DNA of 64,000 nt from Bacteroidaceae bacterium (GTDB lineage: Bacteria > Bacteroidota > Bacteroidia > Bacteroidales > Bacteroidaceae): assembly GCA_017555875.1 (NCBI GenBank), contig JAFZFN010000026.1, positions 1-64,000 on the forward strand, written 5' to 3'. This document shows, piece after piece, positions 58,082 to 64,000 of this stretch. The stretch's first letter is position 1. Each line of letters starts with the position of its first letter. Under the pieces are notes generated by a model, which saw only the letters and a program-made list of their open reading frames with translations, was not told the origin of the DNA and ran no database searches. A program made the position numbers and the translations under genes.

Positions 58082-59296
58082 TTAGAACATCTTCCTCACC
58101 CTATCCACTGCGGCTACGAGGGCATCGACCTCGGCCATGGTGTTGTACAGGGCAAACGAGGCGCGTACGGTGCCGGGGATGCCCATGCGCTGCATCAGGG
58201 GCTGGGCGCAGTGATGGCCGGTGCGCACGGCTATGCCGAGGCGGTCGAGCAGGGTGCCCAGGTCAGAGGGGTGTATGTCGCCTACATTGAAGGAGATGAC
58301 GGCGCCGCGCTCCTCGGCTTCGCCGATGATGCGCATCTCGGGTATCTCGCGGAGGCGTTGCAGAGCATAGTCGGTGAGTGCCTTCTCATGAGCAGCAATG
58401 TTGTCTATGCCGAGTGCCGACACATAGTCGAGGGCACGAGCAAAGGCTGTGGTGCCGATGTAGTCGGGCGTGCCGGCCTCAAATTTATATGGGAGTTCGT
58501 TGAAGGTGGTGCGCTCAAACGATACGGTCTGTATCATCTCGCCACCACCCTGATAGGGAGGCATACGGTCGAGCCAATGCTCCTTGCCGTAGAGCACGCC
58601 GATGCCCGTGGGGCCATATACCTTGTGGGCGCTGAAGGCGTAGAAGTCGGCATCTAGCTCCTGTACGTCGACCTTGATATGGGGCACGCTTTGCGCGCCA
58701 TCCACCGCGAAGGGTACATCGTGCTCGTGGGCGATGCGTATCATCTCGCGGATGGGATTGACCGTGCCCAGTACGTTCGACACGTGCATCACGGAGACGA
58801 GGCGGGTGCGCTCATTGAAGAGTTTCACATACTCGTCCATGCAGATCTCACCCCTGTCGGTGATGGGTATCACACGCAACTTGATACCTTTGCGGGCCTC
58901 GAGCAGTTGCCAGGGCACGATGTTGCTATGGTGCTCCATGGTGGAGACGATGACCTCGTCGCCCTCGCGAAGGAAAGCCTCGCCAAACGACGATGCCAGC
59001 AGGTTGATGGCCTCGGTGGTGCCACGGGTGAAGATGATCTCGTTCGTCGAGGCAGCGTTGATAAACTGACGCACACGCTCGCGTGAGGCTTCGTGCAGCT
59101 TGGTGGCCTCCTGCGAGAGGAAGTGTACGCCGCGGTGTACGTTGGCATTCACCGAGTAATACTCCTCGGTGATGGCATCGACCACGGTGCGGGGCTTCTG
59201 CGTGGTGGCTCCATTGTCGAGATACACCAATGGTTTGCCATATACTTGGCGGCCCAGGATGGGGAAGTCCTTGCGGATTAAGTCTATATCGTACAT
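58082..59296 (-). CDS. sufS: Cysteine desulfurase SufS
   Basis: 404 residues, class V PLP enzyme. PLP-Lys in AFSAHKVYGPTG, active-site Cys in RTGHHCAQPLM (group II SufS type), and NGATTQKP near the start. Mobilises sulfur from cysteine for SufBCD. It is encoded 27 kb from sufBCD, and no SufE/SufU gene is beside it. Confidence 0.95.
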   Translation of the reverse strand: MYDIDLIRKDFPILGRQVYGKPLVYLDNGATTQKPRTVVDAITEEYYSVNANVHRGVHFLSQEATKLHEASRERVRQFINAASTNEIIFTRGTTEAINLLASSFGEAFLREGDEVIVSTMEHHSNIVPWQLLEARKGIKLRVIPITDRGEICMDEYVKLFNERTRLVSVMHVSNVLGTVNPIREMIRIAHEHDVPFAVDGAQSVPHIKVDVQELDADFYAFSAHKVYGPTGIGVLYGKEHWLDRMPPYQGGGEMIQTVSFERTTFNELPYKFEAGTPDYIGTTAFARALDYVSALGIDNIAAHEKALTDYALQRLREIPEMRIIGEAEERGAVISFNVGDIHPSDLGTLLDRLGIAVRTGHHCAQPLMQRMGIPGTVRASFALYNTMAEVDALVAAVDRVRKMF

Positions 59297-59332
59297 GAGT
59301 ATCCTATTTATGCTGCAAAAGTAATATATTTT

Positions 59333-60019
59333 TTACAATCGTCCCTCATCGGCATAGCTATAATAGCCGTGGTCAGTGAAGATAACATGGTCGGCCAGCG
59401 TGAGGTTCAAGAGTTTTGCAGCCTCCTGCACCTGTCGGGTGAGGTGGTCATCGTGGGCGCTGGGGCGAAGGTTGCCCGATGGATGATTATGACAGAGGAT
59501 AAGGCTGGTAGCACGCTTGAGCAGAGCCTCGCGTAAGATAAGACGCACATCGACCACTGTCTCTGTGAGGCCTCCAGTACCGATGCGCACCGAGTCGATG
59601 ATCCTGGCCGATTGGTTGAGCAGCAGCACATGACACTCCTCGACGGGTGCATCACAAAGGTAGGGGTAGTAGTATTCGTAAACCTGTGCTGCCGAGCGTA
59701 CCTGCTTTCGCTCGGGCTGCTCCACAGCACGACGACGCCCCAGCTCACAGGCTGCAAGGATGGTAATGGCCTTGGCAGGACCGATGCCCTTGAAGTGGCA
59801 CAGTTCCTCCATGCTGAGACGGCCTACGCGGTCGAGACTGTTGCCGTAGGCAGCCAACACCTTCTGCATGAGGCTTACGGCAGAGTCGTCACCGCTGCCC
59901 GATCCTATCAAGATGGCCAGCAGCTCGGCATTGCTCAGCGCTTGAGCTCCCTTGTTCATCATTTTCTCACGTGGGCGGTCCTCCTCTGCCCAACGATTGA
60001 TAGCCAGTTTATCTGTCAT
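59333..60019 (-). CDS. radC: RadC-family JAB1/MPN protein
   Basis: 228 residues from ATG 60019. Helix-hairpin-helix part (FKGIGPAKAITI, about 63-74) and a JAMM metal site HNHPSGNLRPSAHD. Despite the historical name, its DNA-repair role is uncertain. The frame continues 23 codons upstream through a hairpin that is better explained as a terminator. Confidence 0.93.
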   Translation of the reverse strand: MTDKLAINRWAEEDRPREKMMNKGAQALSNAELLAILIGSGSGDDSAVSLMQKVLAAYGNSLDRVGRLSMEELCHFKGIGPAKAITILAACELGRRRAVEQPERKQVRSAAQVYEYYYPYLCDAPVEECHVLLLNQSARIIDSVRIGTGGLTETVVDVRLILREALLKRATSLILCHNHPSGNLRPSAHDDHLTRQVQEAAKLLNLTLADHVIFTDHGYYSYADEGRL

Positions 60020-60039
60020 AACGTTTCCGAATATAAAGA

Positions 60040-60081
60040 AAGGACAATCGACTCCGGAAATATCCATCGTCCATTGTCCTT
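60040..60081 (-). terminator. Terminator between efp and radC
   Basis: Arms AAGGACAATCGAC and GTCCATTGTCCTT, 13 bp with one mismatch and a 16-nt loop. On the minus strand the stem is followed by TCTTTATAT. Confidence 0.6.
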
Positions 60082-60116
60082 CTATCATTTAATAGCAGAG
60101 CACGCTCTGCGGTATA

Positions 60117-60683
60117 TTACATCTTCACACGACCAACGTATGAACCGTCGCGAGTGTCAACCTCAACGTACTCGCCCTCGTTGATGAAGAGAGGTACGCG
60201 GATCTCGGCACCAGTCTCGAGTGTAGCGGGCTTGAGTGTGTTAGTAGCGGTGTCACCCTTGAGGCCGGGCTCGGTGTAGCTGATCTGGAGCACAACCTTG
60301 GTGGGAAGCTCAGCGTAAAGTACGGTCTCGGTAGAAGCATCTACCACAACCTCTACATCCATGCTCTCCTTGAGGTAGTCAACGCCAGTGATGAGCTCCT
60401 TGGCGATGGGGTGCTGGTCGAAGGTCTCGTTGTTCATGAAGATGTAGTCATCGCCCTCCTGATAGAGGAACTGGTGTGAACGACGCTCTACGCGTACATC
60501 CTCCAACTTCTCACCGATGTTGAAACGACGCTCCAATACATAGCCGTCTACTACGTCCTTCAGAGTAGTACGCATGAAGGTGTTACCCTTACCGGGTTTT
60601 ACGTGAAGGAAATCGATACAGAAGTACAACTTACCATCCATGCGGATGCAGGTACCTTTCTTGATGTCTTGAGCATTAATCAT
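60117..60683 (-). CDS. efp: Elongation factor P
   Basis: 188 residues, three beta-barrel domains. The tip loop reads KPGKGNTFMRT, with Lys at the position that is modified in many bacteria; no modification enzyme lies nearby. EF-P rescues ribosomes stalled at polyproline. Transcribed divergently from rpmH. Confidence 0.96.
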   Translation of the reverse strand: MINAQDIKKGTCIRMDGKLYFCIDFLHVKPGKGNTFMRTTLKDVVDGYVLERRFNIGEKLEDVRVERRSHQFLYQEGDDYIFMNNETFDQHPIAKELITGVDYLKESMDVEVVVDASTETVLYAELPTKVVLQISYTEPGLKGDTATNTLKPATLETGAEIRVPLFINEGEYVEVDTRDGSYVGRVKM

Positions 60684-60740
60684 AACTTTCTCTAATCTTT
60701 TATTTATAGTTTATATTACTTTTCTCCTTGTTTTCGGGTG

Positions 60741-60772
60741 CAAAATTAGTAGAAAACAGAAAAATACCCAAA
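60741..60772 (-). promoter_or_regulatory. efp: Promoter of efp
   Basis: Minus strand: TTTG (60769-60772), 20 nt, TAATTTTG (60741-60748). Confidence 0.75.
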
Positions 60773-60797
60773 TGTTTTGCACAAAATCAGCACATTT

Positions 60798-60829
60798 TTT
60801 GGTCATTTCAAAAAAAGTCTCTACTTTTG
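60798..60829 (+). promoter_or_regulatory. rpmH: Promoter of rpmH
   Basis: TTTG (60798-60801), 20 nt, TACTTTTG (60822-60829). It is back to back with the efp promoter, with 25 nt between the two -33 boxes. Confidence 0.75.
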
Positions 60830-60905
60830 CAACCCGATTACGCAGCCTAACGACGAAAAGGCGCAAGATTTAGAAAAAAGAAGAACAATAAAATAGTACA
60901 GAGCA

Positions 60906-61067
60906 ATGAAAAGAACATTTCAACCTTCTCTGAGAAAGAGAAAGAACAAACATGGTTTCCGTGAGAGAATGGCTACCGCTAATGGTCGTCGCGTATTGGC
61001 TGCACGTCGTGCTAAGGGTCGCAAGAAATTGACTATTTCTGACGAGTTCAACGGCAAGAAGAAGTAA
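60906..61067 (+). CDS. rpmH: 50S ribosomal protein L34
   Basis: 53 residues, start [20 protein letters not shown] and the conserved [22 protein letters not shown] at 61065-61067. The L34 signature is unmistakable. The acidic-then-basic tail (SDEFNGKKK) is slightly longer than the 44-46 residues of E. coli L34, as usual in Bacteroidetes. Here it neighbours efp rather than dnaA/rnpA. Confidence 0.97.
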   Translation: MKRTFQPSLRKRKNKHGFRERMATANGRRVLAARRAKGRKKLTISDEFNGKKK

Positions 61068-61090
61068 TCTCTCCCCGAGAACAACATTAT

Positions 61091-61118
61091 AAGAGGTAAC
61101 GCTGATGCGCTACCTCTT
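61091..61118 (+). terminator. Terminator after rpmH
   Basis: AAGAGGTAaCGC-tgat-GCGcTACCTCTT then TTATTTT. It may serve the convergent sialidase gene too. Confidence 0.8.
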
Positions 61119-61165
61119 TTATTTTCCACCTGTCTCAAGCCCCCCCATTGGGATGGCCCAATCGC

Positions 61166-64000
61166 TCAGTCATTGACCACCACCTTGTGGCCATCCACGA
61201 TGTAGATACCCTTGGCAGGATGAGCCACACGACGGCCCATGAGGTCATAGACGGCGGCTGGAGCTGTAGTCCCCATGCTAGGTGTAGCGATGTCGGTGTC
61301 GTGAGCCAATAGGAACTCAAAGTTACATCCGGCATCATTCTTTCGTGGCCCCGTCCCATTGGTATTGTATCCCCAGTTGATGAGGCGTGTGTCCTTGTTG
61401 GCATGCATCTGTGTCGCCACAGTGCCATTATAGAGGACATACATCCCCTCAGTAGCAGACAGTTCCACGCTCCATGCCGCATTAGGAACGGCCTTGCTGC
61501 TGGTGATCGTGGCAGCAGGCACGATATACTTACCCGTCTTGCTCACGATGTGGTATGCCCCGTTGCCGTTATCAACGAACTTCCACCATTGAGCATCACT
61601 CTCGGCCTGCGCCTCGGTAAATCGCAGGTCATCGGCCAGGTAGCCCCATGCTCCGTTGGTGAGCGTGGGGTTGTTGCGTCCTGTCTCCTTGTAGCGGATG
61701 TAGTACCACACGTCCCTACCATCCGCACTTGGCGTAAAAGGGAGCACACCCTCTCCTCCCTGCTCCACCTTGGAGAGCAGACGATAGATCTCATCAATCT
61801 CGGCAGTAGTGGGCTCGCCACTCAGCGCATCGAGGGCAGCTTCCACCTGCGCCTTCACCTCATCAGGAGCATCCGCAATGAGCGCTGCGAAGTAGCCGCA
61901 CAGGAAGGCACGGCGGTCCACATCACGCTTGATGCTGTAAGCCCCATCGGTAAGATGCTCGAGGCTATAGGCCACGTAGATGTTGTCAAATCCGTCAAAG
62001 TTATGTGTACCCTCGCCATTGGGGAAGCTGGTAGATACGGGATTGGGCACACGACCGAAGCCTGTGAGCGTCTCCTCGTAGATGAAGCCGATGCGATCAT
62101 CGGCCTGCAAGTCCATGGAGCTGTAGGCCGAGGACTTGTCGGTCACGAGATAGAAGCCATTCCAATCGGTAGCAAAGCCTGCCACGGTGCTGATGTCAGC
62201 CACCTCGGTCAGCTCCTTGTAGTAGATACCCACGTGACTGCGTCCACCACCTGTGGGGAGCGACTGCAGGGCAAGATACATCTCCTTACCGTCTCTATTA
62301 CGCACTACGGGCACGACGAGTATCTCTCCGTTGGTCGAGTTGCCGCCCGCACCATGTCCCGCGCCCTCGAAGGTGCTCTTCACATCGGTGCTCCACGAGC
62401 CTTCAGCGGTGAGGGTATTACTATAGGTATATATATTATAGATGCGTCCACCACCCACACGGCTCGAGAGGATGACACGTCCGTCGGGCAGCTCCTCACA
62501 CTTGGGTTCATCACCACCAGGAGCAGGGAGTGCCGAGGCTCCACCCAGCGCATGCCAGGTGCGGCCAAAGTCGTCGGAGTAGATGACGCGATTGCCATTG
62601 GGACGGGCACACATGGCTGCATAGAGGCGGTAGTACTTGTCCTTCTTCACGATGCGGCTCTGAAACACCTTACCACCGCCCACAAAGGCAGCCTGCATGG
62701 GATAGCCGCTATCGAAGAGGCTATAGATATCTTCGGTGACATTGACGGGCTTGCCCCAGGTGTCGCCATTGTCGGTGCTATGGATGGTAGCTATCATATT
62801 GGGGTTCTGGCGCGTAGTGTGGCCGTTGCCATACACGGTACATCCAGCCACGGCAATGATGAGCACTTCGCTGCTGGTGCGGTCGGCCACGATGGCGGGG
62901 TCACCGAAGGCAGTCTCAAAGTAGTTCACCGTGGCCGAGGTCTTGCCATTGCCCACGGCGACATCGATCATGTCGCTCCACGTGTCGCCATGGTCATCGC
63001 TGGTGCGACACACCACGTCGACCTGTCCGTAGCCAGGGTCGGTACCACACACAAGGCGTGCAGCAGCAGTGATGAGTCTGCCGTTATAGGCTGTGGTGAT
63101 GCCGGGGATACGATAGGGAGGCACCACGCCATCGCCCTTGCTCGTGTTGTAGAGGTCCTGCTTCATGATGAGGGGCTTGAGGCCGCTCACTCTGATCGTG
63201 GTGCCCTCGATGGTGATGACGGCATCGTCCTTGAGTTCGTTGCCCACGATGCCTGCCGAGAGCTGCTCCTTGGTGATGGCCTTGCTGGTGATGAAGAAGC
63301 CCCCGTCGAAGGCATTCTGCATGGTAGTACCATTATTATATACGACATAGCCATCGGCACTACCCTCCACTACTACGTTGTAGATGGTCTTGCCCTCTAC
63401 GCTCACGGGCTCCACGCGCCACAAGTTGTCATCAGCGCCCGAGCCGCCTGCAGCCCAGAGGGTGAGGTGATTGATGTCGCCTATCTTATAGGAGTTGTTG
63501 GAGCAGTTGAGCGCCTCTTCGAAGAAGTACCAGCTCTTGCCTCCAGCCTCCTTGACAGCACCGATGGTGAGCTCGGTGTATGAGCCCATGACGCCTGCAT
63601 TGTTGTTTCCAGCCACGATGGGGTTGCCGTCACCATTCTTGATGCCTATCTTGCCACCGCCCAGTGAGGTGATGTGCCAGATGCCGCCATTGGTGGTCAC
63701 CTTGGAGTCTGACTGCAGGGTGATGCGGCTACCATTGCCCTCGAGCAGCGCATTATTGTAAAGGTGTTCGTGACGGCTGGTAGCCTTGCTGGACAAGTGG
63801 TAGTAACCCGTAGCGATGGCGGGAGGCTCGGGCAGCTCTACGTCCACGCCATTGAGGAAGTCCTCGAGGTCGTTGACGAGGGCTGCACATGCGGTGCCGG
63901 CCATCGTCGAGCTGTTGAAACGGCCCAGCAACGTGTTGAGCTTGTAGAGGCGGTCGGCATCGTCCTTATACTCCTCGCGCAGGATCTGTATCTTCTCATA
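61166..64000 (-). CDS. GH33 exo-alpha-sialidase, N-terminus beyond window
   Basis: About 945 codons are visible and the frame runs off the right edge, so the start is missing. The first ~300 residues include a beta-trefoil-like region (IWHITSLGGGKIGIKNG, LWRVEPV). The sialidase propeller has the Arg motif YRIPGI, Asp boxes SDDHGDTW, STDNGDTW and SDDFGRTW, and late catalytic pieces (CEELPDGRVILSSR, IGFIYEE). A second trefoil-like domain follows, and the tail VYDLMGRRVAHPAKG resembles a T9SS type A end, parallel to the sulfatase tail. Releases terminal sialic acid from host glycans. Confidence 0.9.
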   Translation of the reverse strand, partial: YEKIQILREEYKDDADRLYKLNTLLGRFNSSTMAGTACAALVNDLEDFLNGVDVELPEPPAIATGYYHLSSKATSRHEHLYNNALLEGNGSRITLQSDSKVTTNGGIWHITSLGGGKIGIKNGDGNPIVAGNNNAGVMGSYTELTIGAVKEAGGKSWYFFEEALNCSNNSYKIGDINHLTLWAAGGSGADDNLWRVEPVSVEGKTIYNVVVEGSADGYVVYNNGTTMQNAFDGGFFITSKAITKEQLSAGIVGNELKDDAVITIEGTTIRVSGLKPLIMKQDLYNTSKGDGVVPPYRIPGITTAYNGRLITAAARLVCGTDPGYGQVDVVCRTSDDHGDTWSDMIDVAVGNGKTSATVNYFETAFGDPAIVADRTSSEVLIIAVAGCTVYGNGHTTRQNPNMIATIHSTDNGDTWGKPVNVTEDIYSLFDSGYPMQAAFVGGGKVFQSRIVKKDKYYRLYAAMCARPNGNRVIYSDDFGRTWHALGGASALPAPGGDEPKCEELPDGRVILSSRVGGGRIYNIYTYSNTLTAEGSWSTDVKSTFEGAGHGAGGNSTNGEILVVPVVRNRDGKEMYLALQSLPTGGGRSHVGIYYKELTEVADISTVAGFATDWNGFYLVTDKSSAYSSMDLQADDRIGFIYEETLTGFGRVPNPVSTSFPNGEGTHNFDGFDNIYVAYSLEHLTDGAYSIKRDVDRRAFLCGYFAALIADAPDEVKAQVEAALDALSGEPTTAEIDEIYRLLSKVEQGGEGVLPFTPSADGRDVWYYIRYKETGRNNPTLTNGAWGYLADDLRFTEAQAESDAQWWKFVDNGNGAYHIVSKTGKYIVPAATITSSKAVPNAAWSVELSATEGMYVLYNGTVATQMHANKDTRLINWGYNTNGTGPRKNDAGCNFEFLLAHDTDIATPSMGTTAPAAVYDLMGRRVAHPAKGIYIVDGHKVVVND

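Overview
The window looks like chromosomal DNA of a Bacteroidales bacterium; the Prevotellaceae or a nearby family is my guess and is not proven. The reasons are: many promoters with the Bacteroidetes -7 box TAnnTTTG, often with TTTG about 20 nt upstream; few Shine-Dalgarno sequences; SusD-like and BACON domains; C-terminal tails of the type IX secretion (T9SS) kind; DUF4834 and DUF3467 proteins; and a serine-type sulfatase. Most genes are housekeeping. I found no rRNA, tRNA, CRISPR array, prophage or intact insertion sequence.

Layout. 1-1240: a truncated lipoprotein gene with a 56-residue peptide gene in front, under two copies of an unusual direct-repeat promoter element. 1.4-10 kb: cation/proton antiporter, tcdA, a LolD-type ATPase, mazG, aroB, a small outer-membrane protein and recG. 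10-18.4 kb: a three-gene minus-strand operon of exported proteins, including a 2368-residue polypeptide with two complete SusD modules. 19.1-24.1 kb: rsmH-ftsL-ftsI-murE. 24.2-27.2 kb: a MIP18-family Fe-S factor, lpxH, a POTRA-less Omp85 barrel and a DUF454 protein. 27.2-31.1 kb: sufB-sufC-sufD. 31.2-37.1 kb: a glutaredoxin-like protein, cvpA and rimP-nusA-infB. 37.5-41.9 kb: psd-pssA-DUF4834-birA, argH and a small barrel protein. 42.1-45.6 kb: tdh and a GH20 hexosaminidase. 45.7-50.2 kb: a small acidic protein, trxA, rubrerythrin, DUF3467 and ftsA-ftsZ. 50.4-54.2 kb: folP-cdaA and groES-groEL. 54.4-57.2 kb: a secreted sulfatase. 57.2-61.1 kb: rnhB, sufS, radC, efp and the short gene rpmH. 61.2-64 kb: a sialidase cut by the window end.

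How the parts fit. The sulfatase, hexosaminidase and sialidase are three activities expected in host mucin or glycosaminoglycan breakdown; two of them end in similar T9SS-like tails. The SusD megaprotein operon is probably a surface glycan-binding apparatus, but no SusC partner is present. The division and wall genes lie in two blocks on opposite strands, so the usual dcw cluster is split. The Fe-S assembly genes are likewise spread over several loci.

The most unusual items are the two-headed SusD protein with its operon partners, the duplicated 25-bp operator-like element next to two -7 boxes near the left end, REP-like hairpins inside tcdA and at the sufB/sufC junction, and recurring arrays of about 10 bp at gene junctions.
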